Shown: positions 42,601-51,371, numbered from the stretch's first letter. The stretch is DNA of 64,000 bases from Variovorax sp. V213 (GCF_041154455.1 NZ_AP028664.1:2915001-2979000), one strand, 5' to 3'. Translations and numbers: made by a program. The notes: a model not told the origin generated them from the letters alone.

Positions 42601-43299
42601 TTACCAGGACTCGCGGAAGGGCCGCAGTTCCGTCAGGAAGGACCAGGCCGAACGTGGCTGGTGGGTGACGTGCCAGACCTCTTCGGCGATGTCGGATGGC
42701 TTGATGAAAAAGTCATCCGGCTTGTCCGCCATCCGCGCGCGGGCCCAAGGCACGTCGATGACCGCGTCGATCATCATGAAGGACACGTGCACGCCCCGGG
42801 GCCCCATCTCGCGGGCGATGGACTCGGCCAGGATGCGCTGCGCCGCCTTGCTCGGCGCAAAGCCGGCAAAAGCGGCCTTGCCACGAACGGCCGACGTGTT
42901 GCCTGTGACCAGCAAGGCGCCGCCCCCTGCTGCCTCCATCCGCGGCGCCGCCCACCGGGCCAGGTGCAGCAGGGCCATGACATTGACCTGGAAATTCTGC
43001 TGGAGGACTTGCGGATCGATGTCGAGGAAGTTGCCGAAGGCCCCACCCACGGCGTTGTGGATCACCACCTTGGGGACGCCGGCACGTTGCTCGATGGCAT
43101 CGAGGGCGGCCGCTAGCGCCGCAGGGTCGGCCACATCGCAGGGGACCGCAAAGGCGTTTGGAAGTTCGCTCTCGAGATCGGTCAAGCGCTCGACCGTGCG
43201 CGCGAGCATGGCCACTTGGTAGCCGCCATCGTGGAACCGCCGGACCATTGCCGAGCCGGTCCCAGGCCCTACGCCGGTGATGATGACAAGCGGCCTCAT
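42601..43299 (-). CDS. Atypical SDR (Phe at the catalytic Tyr position)
   Basis: SDR-fold protein of 232 aa. The cofactor motif is ITGVGPGTGSAM and the NNAG position reads HNAVGG. Ser136 lies in TGNTSAVRG. The YxxxK signature is FAPSK: Phe147 occupies the Tyr position while Lys151 is kept. Catalysis by the normal Tyr proton relay is therefore doubtful. Sequence is otherwise well conserved, including VIDVPWARARMADKPDDFF, so it is not simply decaying. It overlaps the isomerase gene stop by 4 bp (ATGA). Confidence 0.85.
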   Translation of the reverse strand: MRPLVIITGVGPGTGSAMVRRFHDGGYQVAMLARTVERLTDLESELPNAFAVPCDVADPAALAAALDAIEQRAGVPKVVIHNAVGGAFGNFLDIDPQVLQQNFQVNVMALLHLARWAAPRMEAAGGGALLVTGNTSAVRGKAAFAGFAPSKAAQRILAESIAREMGPRGVHVSFMMIDAVIDVPWARARMADKPDDFFIKPSDIAEEVWHVTHQPRSAWSFLTELRPFRESW

Positions 43300-43880
43300 G
43301 CAGCCTGCTCCAGGCGAGCTTGCACGAAGTGCAGGCGGTCATTGCCGAAGAACATGTCGTCTCCGACGAACAGGGTCGGCGCGCCAAACACGCCGCGCGA
43401 TGCCGCCCCGGCGGTTGCCTCGTCCAAGAGGGCCTGCGCGGCCGGCGAGTCCATCTGCGTTTCAAGCGCCTCAGCGTCGAACCCCGCGGCACCCAGCAGG
43501 GCTGCGACCTCGGCCGCTGTCGCTAGCGGCGCCGGGGTCGACCAGAACGCGTTGAAGATCGCGTGCACCGCCGCGGGCATCGCGCCCATTTGTCCGGCCA
43601 CGAGCGTGGCGCGCAACAGCCGGCTGGCGTCGATCTCCGAGCCCTGGGGATGCCGGTTGAGTGGAACCCCATAGTGGGCAGCCCATCGGCCCATGTCGGT
43701 CATCACGTAGCGCCCTTTGGGTGCGCAGGTGATACTCGTCGGCACGTTCCCCACCGCTCTCATCAACGCCCCAATTTCGAATGGACGAAAGTCGATCTCG
43801 ACATCCATCTTTCGAACCTGAGACAGTGCCAGGAAGCTGTAGGGGCTGCGATAGTCGAAGTAGAAGTCGATCGTTTTCAT
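43296..43880 (-). CDS. 2-hydroxychromene-2-carboxylate isomerase family protein (DsbA-fold GST kappa type)
   Basis: Thioredoxin-fold protein of 194 aa of the NahD/GST-kappa family. Ser12 in FYFDYRSPYSFLA is the residue that activates glutathione. RATLVAGQMGAMPAAVHAIFNAFW and GVFGAPTLFVGDDMFFGNDRL are family blocks. NahD isomerises 2-hydroxychromene-2-carboxylate in naphthalene degradation, but most relatives act on unknown substrates. It is the first gene of the minus-strand group and lies just downstream of a GST-like remnant, suggesting glutathione-linked chemistry. Confidence 0.9.
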   Translation of the reverse strand: MKTIDFYFDYRSPYSFLALSQVRKMDVEIDFRPFEIGALMRAVGNVPTSITCAPKGRYVMTDMGRWAAHYGVPLNRHPQGSEIDASRLLRATLVAGQMGAMPAAVHAIFNAFWSTPAPLATAAEVAALLGAAGFDAEALETQMDSPAAQALLDEATAGAASRGVFGAPTLFVGDDMFFGNDRLHFVQARLEQAA

Positions 43881-44305
43881 TGGGGGTTCCTTTGAGAGTC
43901 CGTTGTTGTGAATGTTGTTGATCGTTCGCGGGCGGCTCCGCGCTCCGTTTTGAACTTTGCGAAATAGGGGCCGAACTCGGGCCCGAAGGCCGGATCATTC
44001 GAAGGCGGTCGAAATGCGTCAGGGTGCCGCGAAACCGCTCGCGCGCGTTGTCCAGGAACCGCGCCTTGCCGAACGCAAGCAGCGCTTCGCTTCGACTCAG
44101 CATGCAAGGTTCTGAACTCGCAGCGGACGTCCACGCTCGCGCCGATGAGGCATTCACGACCTACACGACTGGGATCGACTGGCCCTGGAGCCTGCCCGCC
44201 AGGCGCTGGTCGGCGAGGGGGTGAGCTTGGCCGCCATCTGCTTCGCTTGTGAACTCGCGCCATACGAGGATTGGGCAGGTAGGAAAAGATCCGCACGTCG
44301 GCCAT
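43881..44305 (-). pseudogene. Glutathione S-transferase-like remnant
   Basis: From ATG 44305 the frame starts MADVRIFSYLPNPR, which resembles the beginning of a bacterial GST family, and then quickly becomes arginine- and serine-rich noise. Another frame nearby reads SEALLAFGKARFLDNARERF, which could be GST-like helix sequence. Both suggest a GST gene broken by frameshifts. The evidence is a short N-terminal match only, so confidence is low. The rest of the 44306-44583 gap shows nothing. Confidence 0.3.
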
Positions 44306-44583
44306 TGCGCTGTCTCCAGGGCGCCGCCAAGCCGGTGGCGCAGTTGTTGGTCCAGAGGTCTGTGGGGTCCGCGGTTGCCGACGCCCTCCACTGTTCAGAC
44401 CCTATTCTGCATGACGATCATCATCCTGTCTGTCGCATTGGTTCGCCAGAGGATGTTTCAACTGCACTGGTTTACCCGGAGACGGGATGCATCCCAGCAG
44501 GGATGCGACGCCATGGTCCTTGCTGGTCGCGTTGCTGGTGCTGAGCGCGCGCCAAAGGAAACGCTGCACGCCCAAGGCGCGAC

Positions 44584-45201
44584 TCAGGCTTTGTTCTGAC
44601 TGCCTGAGAGCGCCCGCTCATTAGGCTCGTTGAACGCCACCAGCTGCTCGCGCACGCTGTGGAGCAGGTCGTCCGAACGAGCTGGGTCTGTCATCACCCG
44701 CGACAAGGCCAGAGCACCCACCATGGCGCTGACGGCCAACATTGCTCTGGAATCGTCGCTGTCGCCAAGGTGGCGCCGAGCGGCGGCAATATAGTCCTCG
44801 ATAGAGCCCGACATGACCGCCCTGGACTGGGCGTCGGCGCGTCCGACATCGGAGACCAGCGCCGAAATTGCGCACCCAGTGCTGCGCGAGTCCCGATGGC
44901 TGGGGCTCAGATAGTCGCCAACGAAGCCGGCGAAGCCGAGCGGACGCGCTGATTTCGCCCTCGCCGCTGACCGACGAACACCATCAAGCAGGGCTCGCCT
45001 GAGGGCCTGGGCGAGCAAGTCCGCACGAGATGCAAAATGGCCGTAGAAGCCGCCATGCGTGAGGTTCACGCTCTTCATGAGCTTGCCCACGCTCACCGAC
45101 TCAAGTCCGCCGTCTCGAATCTGGTCGGCGGCCTCCCTGAGGATCCGCTCTCGACTTTGCGCTTTCTCGGCCTGCGAATGTCCCAAGGCAAATGCCCCCA
45201 T
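44584..45201 (-). CDS. TetR family regulator
   Basis: Regulator of 205 aa. The HTH (residues ~15-60) has ILREAADQIRDGGLESVSVG and the recognition-helix region VNLTHGGFYGHFASRADLL. The C-terminal domain has STGCAISALVSDVGRADA, as in many TetR proteins controlling detoxification genes. The ATG at 45201 is the only plausible start. Neighbours are the alpha/beta hydrolase on the right and the catabolic group on the left; which it controls is not evident. Confidence 0.87.
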   Translation of the reverse strand: MGAFALGHSQAEKAQSRERILREAADQIRDGGLESVSVGKLMKSVNLTHGGFYGHFASRADLLAQALRRALLDGVRRSAARAKSARPLGFAGFVGDYLSPSHRDSRSTGCAISALVSDVGRADAQSRAVMSGSIEDYIAAARRHLGDSDDSRAMLAVSAMVGALALSRVMTDPARSDDLLHSVREQLVAFNEPNERALSGSQNKA

Positions 45202-45296
45202 GCGATCCGACCATCTGGATGACGGTCAACATCCCATTGTAGACATTGATGATGCGACGATGCATCCGGCCCTGGAACATCGCTTGCGCCTTCCCT

Positions 45297-46247
45297 TCAA
45301 GCCAGCGAGAGCAGAGCTCGAACCAATTGCTGCGGCATGGACAGGAATGGACTGTGATCCGAGTCCAGTCGCAGCACCTGCGTCTTGTTCGCAGGCGTCG
45401 CGGTGTCTGCCTGCGCCACCATCAGGTCCTGAAGTGCTGGAGGGATGGTGTTGTCCGCGCTGGTCCGGATGTAGGTGCGAGGGATGGCTCCCCAGCGCTG
45501 CACCGACGTGGCAATTGGCGTGACCATCGCACCTATCGGAATATCCGGCGACAGCAAATTGAGAGCGGCGCGCGCTGTTGCAGCGTCCACCTGCCCATAG
45601 AACAGGTTGATGAGCCCCGCGCGATAGCTATCGTCCGTGGATGCCGGGTCGAGTCGCAGAGCGCCAGTAACCCCAGGATCGCTGCGCAGCAGCGGCGTCA
45701 AAAGCGATGGGGGCCCCTGTTCATCAGGGGGGAATGCCACCATCGGCTGGCCGTCCTTGGGCATGAATGCCGCGAGGTAGACCAGGCGCGCAATCTTGCC
45801 GGGGCCCAGTAGTTCGGCGGCAGCATGGATTGCACCACCGCCCATGCTGTGACCCACGACGATCGGCGCCGGGAAGCCGGCGGCCAGCAGGGATTCGACG
45901 GCATTGGACACGGCCCGAGCGTAGTCGGCCAACGTGATGCCCGCGACCGGTGAGGGCTCAGTTGCCAGTGCCGCCGTGCGGGGTTGAATGTCGAACGCCG
46001 CCGGAAATGCCGCATTGAGGCCATGCCCTGGCAAGTCGATCGCCAGCACCGGGTGGCCGGCGGCAGCCAGCAATGGGCTGATCTTGCCCCAGCACCAGGT
46101 GCCATGCCAGGCGCCGTGAACCAGCAGGAACGGGCTTTTTGGCGCGAGAATTCGCGCCGGTTCTGCCTGCGTTCCGGAGCAGCCGGCCAGGGCCGCGCCG
46201 GAGGCTGCAAGGGCAGATGAAATGATGGCGCGTCGAGAAAGAAGCAT
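45297..46247 (-). CDS. Alpha/beta hydrolase, predicted lipoprotein
   Basis: Alpha/beta hydrolase of 316 aa. The N-terminus MLLSRRAIISSALAASGAAL ends in AGC, a lipobox, with a double Arg, so it is probably exported and lipid-anchored. The fold shows FLLVHGAWHGTWCW (oxyanion hole), nucleophile Ser in VGHSMGGGA, and His in DSDHSPFLS near the end. The pattern matches plant-esterase/salicylate-esterase-like hydrolases. The ATG at 46247 has a GGAG ribosome site; an upstream ATG at 46280 would add 11 residues before the signal. It is divergent from an AraC gene. Confidence 0.87.
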   Translation of the reverse strand: MLLSRRAIISSALAASGAALAGCSGTQAEPARILAPKSPFLLVHGAWHGTWCWGKISPLLAAAGHPVLAIDLPGHGLNAAFPAAFDIQPRTAALATEPSPVAGITLADYARAVSNAVESLLAAGFPAPIVVGHSMGGGAIHAAAELLGPGKIARLVYLAAFMPKDGQPMVAFPPDEQGPPSLLTPLLRSDPGVTGALRLDPASTDDSYRAGLINLFYGQVDAATARAALNLLSPDIPIGAMVTPIATSVQRWGAIPRTYIRTSADNTIPPALQDLMVAQADTATPANKTQVLRLDSDHSPFLSMPQQLVRALLSLA

Positions 46248-46287
46248 CGCGATGTCTCCGTGGAATAGGCTCTGGAGCATCGGTGGT

Positions 46288-47427
46288 ATGCGGCATTGGC
46301 CCTACTGCCTCAGCGCAATTCAGCGGATTGAGTGCAAGCAAATCATCGAATTGGGATTACCCTCTTGTGAGTCGACTCTTGCCGGACCATCGTCGTTTCC
46401 AGTGAGCTCCATAACACCGTTCCCTCCCATCGAGTTCGATCATGGAGGCACAAGCCTGCAGGGCTTCCGTGTGGCGGACAGCCACGATGTCGACGAATCT
46501 CCCCTGCAAACCGCGCCCTTCTTTGGCGAAATCCGGCTTCATCGGCTGCGGCGTGACGATGTGTTCCATGGCACGCTCGACTGCGTGCCAATGGGGCCGG
46601 TGTCATTCAATCGCACACGCTGGGGAGCGCGGGTTTTGCTTCAGCCTCTATCAGAGGCCTTGCAGGGCTACTACCTGATCAGCCTGCCGACTCGAGGAGC
46701 CGCGCAAGTACGCCAGGGTGGCGAAGTACATCAGTTGGCTGCGCAGAGTCCAGGCGTGTTCAGTCCAGTTCGCGCCTTCTCGATGGAAGTGCACGAGGGA
46801 TATGACCAACTGCTGATCCGCGTGGACAGCTCACTGATTGCAGATGCCTGGCAGGGGCTGACCGGCCGGCCGCTGACGGCACCCTTGGTTTTCGACATTT
46901 CCCTGCCTGCGCGACCGCCGCTAATCCAGGCGTGGCACGGTATCGTCGCCCTGGCTGGCATCGCGTCGGCGCTCCCGCTTGCCGGCAAGGCGCGGCAATT
47001 CGCGCAAGCATCGTTGGCGGACGCTTTGGCCTCGCTTCTGCTGACCCAGCACGCCCACAACCAGCAGTCCGCGCTTCATGCAGATGCAACCTTTTCAGCT
47101 TCGTTGCGGGTTGTCAGGCAGGCCGAGGAGCTGATGATGCGGCGGCTGCAAGCCCACGTTTCGGTGAACGAGCTTTGCATTGAATGCGGCGTGTCTCGCC
47201 GCACGCTGTTCGCCGCCTTTCAGTCTTGCCACGGTGTAGGTCCGATGACGTGGCTACGAGAAAGGCGATTGGAAGCGGCTCGGGGCGCGCTGCAAAAGCC
47301 GAGCCGCGGCGGAATTCGCGTGGCCGACATCGCTCTCGAGTACGGCTTCACTCATGTTGGCGACTTTGCCGGGGCCTATCGACGGAAATTTGGCGAGGCG
47401 CCATCACAGACGTTGAGGCGCGGCTGA
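46288..47427 (+). CDS. AraC family regulator
   Basis: Regulator with an N-terminal AraC_binding_2-type domain (GFRVADSHDVDESPLQTAPFF onward) and a C-terminal double HTH (SVNELCIECGVSRRTLFAAF and VADIALEYGFTHVGDFAGAY, then RKFGEAPSQTLRR). The start is uncertain. The open frame runs back to 46222, overlapping the divergent hydrolase; ATG at 46288 is used, but no start has a strong ribosome site and the first ~50 residues do not look conserved. It probably regulates the divergent hydrolase gene. Confidence 0.83.
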   Translation: MRHWPYCLSAIQRIECKQIIELGLPSCESTLAGPSSFPVSSITPFPPIEFDHGGTSLQGFRVADSHDVDESPLQTAPFFGEIRLHRLRRDDVFHGTLDCVPMGPVSFNRTRWGARVLLQPLSEALQGYYLISLPTRGAAQVRQGGEVHQLAAQSPGVFSPVRAFSMEVHEGYDQLLIRVDSSLIADAWQGLTGRPLTAPLVFDISLPARPPLIQAWHGIVALAGIASALPLAGKARQFAQASLADALASLLLTQHAHNQQSALHADATFSASLRVVRQAEELMMRRLQAHVSVNELCIECGVSRRTLFAAFQSCHGVGPMTWLRERRLEAARGALQKPSRGGIRVADIALEYGFTHVGDFAGAYRRKFGEAPSQTLRRG

Positions 47428-47690
47428 GCATACGCCTGAGACTCCGCATGGAGCTTCTGAAGAATGCTCGCTCAGTCGGATGGAAGTACGGCTCATTGAC
47501 CTTTCTCCCGGCATTGTGATCGTCCACGCCATCAGAGCAGTACGAGCCGGACACGCAAACAATGCAGAACGTGAGCATGTGGAGAAGTCATGCTGCCGCC
47601 GCTTTGTTCAAACGCCTGAACCTTAAGTTCGGCAGAACTGCGACTCCGTTGGGCGTGAATCGCGCTGAGGAACCTCGTTGGGCTTAAGGG

Positions 47691-47715
47691 GGGGGTGCGG
47701 ACGAAAACTTGGACT
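47691..47715 (+). repeat. Left terminal inverted repeat of the IS3-family element
   Basis: Twenty-five bases starting GGGGGTGCGGA and ending AAAACTTGGACT. They match the reverse complement of 52179-52203 with two differences (CG against TA in the middle). Exact outer boundary is uncertain by up to three G. Confidence 0.75.
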
Positions 47716-47911
47716 ACCAGGAGATGTAATGGATGCCTCCCTGCCTACGGGCAGCACAAACGCCGCCAGGAGTACCGAGATGAACAGCGCGACCGTTGTG
47801 GGCGTGTGGCTTGCCCGCTAGACAAGCTGGCCCCTCGACTGGATACGGCATCAAAGTGCTCATGGCGTCGTGATAGACCAATGTCTTCACAACCACCAGC
47901 GAGGTTCCGTC

Positions 47912-48994
47912 ATGCATCGCCGTATTGCACAAAGCGCGGGGCAAATCATCGGCCAGATGAGCGGCCTGCAGGTCATTGGGCTGGACATCGCCAAGAATGT
48001 GTTCCAGCTGCACACCGTGGACATGAGCACAGGCGAGATCGTCAACGTGCAGCTCAAGCGGGCCAAGGTGTTGGGGTACTTCGCCAACCGTGTGCCGTGC
48101 CTGATCGGCATCGAAGCCTGCGGCGGAGCGCACCACTGGGCCCGTGAGTTGACGGCGCAGGGTCATACCGTGCGGCTGATCCATGCCAAGGCCGTGCGCC
48201 CGTTCGTGAACGGCAACAAGACCGACGCCACGGACGCACGCGCCATATGGCTGGCGATCCAACAGCCGGGCACCAAATTCGTAGGCGTTAAGACGATGAT
48301 GCAGCAAGCCACGCTCACCTTGCATCGTCAGCGCGAGATGCTGGTGCGGATGAAGATCATGCAGATCAATGCGTTGCGGGGGCTGCTTTACGAGTTTGGA
48401 GCCACTTTCGCGCGAGGCAAGAAAGCGCTGTTGGGCGAGTTGGAGCTGGCGCTGGAGGCGCTTGCCAACAGCATTCCACAGTATGTCGCCGACAGCCTGC
48501 GCGAGCAGGCCCAGCGCATCAAGCAACTGGCGATGGACATTAAGGCCATCGAGGTGCGGCTTGCTGAGGTCCTGCGCATTGACGTGGACATGAAGCGCGT
48601 GGCGGCGATACCCGGAGTCGGCCTGCTCTCGGCTACGGCGGCCATCGCCACGATGGGAGAAGCCAAGGCATTCAAGTCTGGGCGTGAATTCTGTGCCTGG
48701 CTGGGTCTGGTGCCCAAGCAACGGGGCACAGGTGGCCGGGTGACTCTGCTGGGGATCTCCAAGCGGGGCGACACCTACCTGCGCACCTTGCTTGTTCACG
48801 GCGCTCGTGCGGTACTGAGACATGCAAAAGAGCCCGGCCCATGGCTGGAGAAACTCCAAACCAGGAGGCCGCCGAACGTCGTGATCGTGGCACAGGCGGC
48901 CAAGATGGCGCGAACGATCTGGGCCGTCACTGCCCGGCGGCAGGACTACCAACAAGGCCACCAGAGCGCCAGAACGCTTGCGGCCGCGGCTTGA
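47912..48994 (+). CDS. IS110-family transposase (element 1)
   Basis: DEDD transposase of 360 aa. The N-terminal RuvC-like domain has VIGLDIAKNVFQLH (first Asp), CLIGIEACGGAHHWA (Glu) and NKTDATDARAIW (Asp pair). The C-terminal Tnp_20 domain has AAIPGVGLLSATA, FCAWLGLVPKQRGTGG and the nucleophile-region serine in LLGISKRGDTYLR. The ATG at 47912 has GAGG upstream; ATG at 47957 aligns better with the second element's start. It appears intact. Confidence 0.92.
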   Translation: MHRRIAQSAGQIIGQMSGLQVIGLDIAKNVFQLHTVDMSTGEIVNVQLKRAKVLGYFANRVPCLIGIEACGGAHHWARELTAQGHTVRLIHAKAVRPFVNGNKTDATDARAIWLAIQQPGTKFVGVKTMMQQATLTLHRQREMLVRMKIMQINALRGLLYEFGATFARGKKALLGELELALEALANSIPQYVADSLREQAQRIKQLAMDIKAIEVRLAEVLRIDVDMKRVAAIPGVGLLSATAAIATMGEAKAFKSGREFCAWLGLVPKQRGTGGRVTLLGISKRGDTYLRTLLVHGARAVLRHAKEPGPWLEKLQTRRPPNVVIVAQAAKMARTIWAVTARRQDYQQGHQSARTLAAAA

Positions 48995-49270
48995 ACTGAT
49001 AGTCAGACATCAACCCGAGAAAGGAGGATGCTAGCCTTTGAAGGCGATGAGGCAGCAACACAGCAGCGTGATGTGAAACAGGTCAGACCAAGACGAGCTA
49101 AACCTGGATCAACTACCGGACTTCAAAAGTCCGTCCTAAGAGATGAGGCGTTCGTCAGCGGACTACATCGGGGCCAGTGGACAAGGGGCAACCCAGCATC
49201 CACATCACAGGCCGGATACAAGGCAGCAGCCGACTTCTTCACAAAACATTGCGGGTTACTACTCATGGCC
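48995..49270 (+). ncRNA. Candidate bridge RNA region of IS1111-type element 1
   Basis: The 276 bp between the transposase stop and the right inverted repeat have no gene. IS1111-type elements encode their bridge RNA in such a 3' region (established for the IS110 family). Here GCCGGATACAAGG (49211-49223) contains ATACAAGG, identical to the element's right end plus adjoining target (49282-49289). AACTACC (49111-49117) is complementary to the target GGTAGTT at 49288-49294. AGGAGG (49022-49027) equals the left target plus core. A stem CGGACTT/AAGTCCG follows the AACTACC segment. RNA ends are unknown. Confidence 0.5.
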
Positions 49271-49755
49271 GGGAGGCATCCATACAAGGTAGTTCATGTA
49301 TTCATACGAAGACAGGATTCAAGCGGTCGAGCTGTACGTCAAGCTCGGCAAACGGGTCAAGGCGACGATTCGCCAATTGGGATACCCAACCAAGAATGCG
49401 TTGAGAAGTTGGTATCGGGATTACGAGCAGCGGTCCGACTTGCCAAAGGGCTACGCGCGCTCCAAGCCCAAGTATTCTCAGGAGCAGAAAGAGGTGGCTG
49501 TCAGGCACTACCTTGATCATGGGAGCTGCATCGCATTCGCCATCAGGTCGTTGGGCTATCCGGGACGCGATTCTCTGCGTTCCTGGATCCACGAATCACA
49601 CCCGGAACTGCACGTGCGCATCGTCGGTCGATCTAACGCGACAGCGCGGCCGCCAGCGATGAAGCATGCGGCTGTCATCGCGTTGTGCACGCGCCAGGAG
49701 AGTGCACAAGCCGTGGCCCAAGAGCTGGGCGTGTGCAGGCCGACGCTGTACATAT

Positions 49756-49993
49756 ATGGACTCCCGGTTTGAAACAAGCCGCCAGGCGGCGCTGATCGTG
49801 AACTGATCTGCATACGAGTCGATTGCGTACATATATCCGGCGTCACGACGAAGTCGGCGCCTCGATGGAATCCGCGCACCCAGGCCTCAACAACTGGCAG
49901 GCCTGAACAGGGCCGGCGTACAACTCAGGTTCCCTGGATGCCGGATCGACCGATATGCCATCAATGAACTGCAGCGCACTTGACAGAACTTGA
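49756..49993 (-). ncRNA. Candidate bridge RNA region of IS1111-type element 2
   Basis: This non-coding stretch lies downstream of the minus-strand transposase, where IS1111-type bridge RNAs are encoded. GTACATATAT at 49827-49836 is identical to the right-end junction at 49748-49757 and, on the RNA strand, is preceded by GCCGGATA just as in element 1. ACAACTGG (49890-49897) and GTACAACT (49918-49925) both match the rebuilt target GTACAACTGG. The first lies in the loop of a 7-bp hairpin (CAGGCCT/AGGCCTG, 49881-49905). Guide assignment is inferred. Confidence 0.55.
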
Positions 49994-51013
49994 TCAGACT
50001 GCGGGGCGATAGTCCTCCTTCTTGGCCAGCAAGACCCAGATCACTCGGGCCATCTTGTTGGCAATCGCGACGATCGCTTTGGGCGCCCCTCGTCGTGCGG
50101 CGAGCTCCAACGCCCATGCATGCTTGGCATCGGTCTTCTTGGGAGCGGTTCTGAGAACAGCTCGAGCGCCGTGCACAAGCAAGGTTCGCAGGTACTTGTC
50201 TCCGCGTTTGGTGATACCCATGAGTTGTTGCCGGTCGCCGCTGGAATGCTGGCGGGGGACCAAGCCCAGCCAAGCCGCGAAGTGCCTGCCATTCTTGAAC
50301 TCATGAGGATCCCCAACGGCAGCAACAAACGCGGTGGCGGTCTTGGGGCCGACGCCTTCAATATGGGCAATGCGCTGGCAGGCCTCGTTGCTTTGGAAGA
50401 CTGCATCGATATGGCGATCAAACGCCTTGATGCGCGCGTCAAGTGCGCTGAGCTCGTCCATGAGCTCAACGAGCATCGTTCGCAGGATAGGCGTCAGCGG
50501 GTTGTTCAAGTCCTGCGCGATCCCCGGAACCTCTCTGCGCACTCGGGTCAGGGCTTTGGCGAACACGATGCCGCGCTCGGCCAGGATGCCTCGGATCTGA
50601 CAGACCAGTGCCGTGCGTTCGCTGACCAGCCGTGATCGAACTCGATGCAGACCCTGTATGTCTTGTTGCTCAATAGTCTTTATCGGAACGAACCGCATGC
50701 TGGGGCGCTGCATGGCTTCGCAGATTGCCTCTGCATCATTTCCATCGTTCTTGCTGCCCTTAACGAAGGGGCGAACAAACTGGGGGCTGATCAGGCGAAC
50801 CTCGTGCCCGAAGCGCATGAATTGGCGTGCCCAATGGTGAGCTGAAGCACATGCCTCCATCGCGATTACACACGGAGCCAGGTTGACAACGAATTCACTG
50901 AGTTGGGCCCGCATCAGTCGTCGCCGGAACAACATCGAACCGTCGGAAGCGGCTCCGTGAAGCTGAAAGACGTTCTTGGCTATGTCAATCGCAAGGAAGC
51001 GGCAAGCGGTCAT
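49994..51013 (-). CDS. IS110-family transposase (element 2)
   Basis: DEDD transposase of 339 aa, intact. It has FLAIDIAKNVFQLHG, VIAMEACASAHHWA, SKNDGNDAEAICEAM and the C-terminal HIEGVGPKTATAFVAAVG, FAAWLGLVPRQHSSGDRQQ and MGITKRGDKYLRTLL. It is antisense to the orfA it interrupts. Only moderately similar to the element 1 enzyme, so the two insertions are different IS species of the same group. Confidence 0.93.
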   Translation of the reverse strand: MTACRFLAIDIAKNVFQLHGAASDGSMLFRRRLMRAQLSEFVVNLAPCVIAMEACASAHHWARQFMRFGHEVRLISPQFVRPFVKGSKNDGNDAEAICEAMQRPSMRFVPIKTIEQQDIQGLHRVRSRLVSERTALVCQIRGILAERGIVFAKALTRVRREVPGIAQDLNNPLTPILRTMLVELMDELSALDARIKAFDRHIDAVFQSNEACQRIAHIEGVGPKTATAFVAAVGDPHEFKNGRHFAAWLGLVPRQHSSGDRQQLMGITKRGDKYLRTLLVHGARAVLRTAPKKTDAKHAWALELAARRGAPKAIVAIANKMARVIWVLLAKKEDYRPAV

Positions 51014-51266
51014 GGCGATCTCCTTCGAAGAAGGTTGGGGTTCTCAGTCCAGGGCACATCGTGCGCGCCGGCACGCAGGGAGTCCATCCCATTAACTGGA
51101 AAAATCAGCTACTCGGTCGCGAGGCTCCTGCATCCATGAAGCGTCAAAACGATTTACCGCCAGACCCAGAACGGGAGGACCTGGAGCACCAGCTCGAGGC
51201 CCTGCGACGCGACATCCGACGATTGAAGCTTGAGCAAGACCTCTTGAAGAAGGCGAATGAAATCTT

Positions 51267-51273
51267 AAAAAAG
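51267..51273 (+). other. Programmed -1 frameshift site between IS3 OrfA and OrfB
   Basis: A AAA AAG in the OrfA frame near its end (LKK-T). A -1 slip here continues as KDLGINRQLLTNREK into the OrfB frame, giving the OrfAB fusion transposase. A6G slippery sites are the standard arrangement in IS3-family elements. Confidence 0.75.
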
Positions 51274-51371
51274 ACCTGGGCATCAACCGGCAGCTCCTGA
51301 CCAATCGGGAGAAGACGCTGCTGGTTGATGCCCTGAGGCAGACGTTTTCCCTCGGGGAACTGCTCAACGAA

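Larger units (their letters stand above)
47723..49287 (+). mobile_element. IS110-family (IS1111-type) element 1
   Basis: Sub-terminal inverted repeats ATGGATGCCTCCC (47729-47741) and its exact complement (49271-49283) mark an IS1111-type member. Using 6 bases outside the left repeat and 4 outside the right repeat, as also fits element 2, the element is 1565 bp. Removing it joins CCAGGA to GGTAGTTC and restores AGGAGG 6 bases before the orfA ATG. It therefore sits in the ribosome binding site of the host IS3 element. It carries one transposase gene and a 276-bp 3' non-coding region. Confidence 0.78.
49752..51093 (-). mobile_element. IS110-family (IS1111-type) element 2
   Basis: Sub-terminal inverted repeats ATGGACTCCC (49756-49765) and its complement (51078-51087) flank a minus-strand transposase. 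With 4 and 6 outer bases the element is 1342 bp. Precise removal joins CTGTAC to AACTGG and restores the OrfA reading frame (TLY-NWK) without gain or loss of a base, so the ends are well supported. It differs in sequence from element 1. Its 3' non-coding region (49766-49993) holds target-like segments. Confidence 0.82.
49296..51300 (+). pseudogene. IS3-family transposase OrfA, split by IS1111-type element 2
   Basis: The 5' part (49296-49751) encodes 152 residues from MYSYEDRIQAVELYVKLGKR with two HTH-like repeats. It ends at VCRPTLY, after which the insertion begins and a false tail IYGLPV is read. The 3' part (51094-51300) resumes in the same frame at NWKNQLLGREAP and continues through a leucine-zipper-like helix (LEHQLEALRRDIRRLKLEQD). 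Joining the parts gives a complete OrfA of about 220 aa. OrfA binds the IR ends and is needed for transposition, so the element is now defective. Confidence 0.85.
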
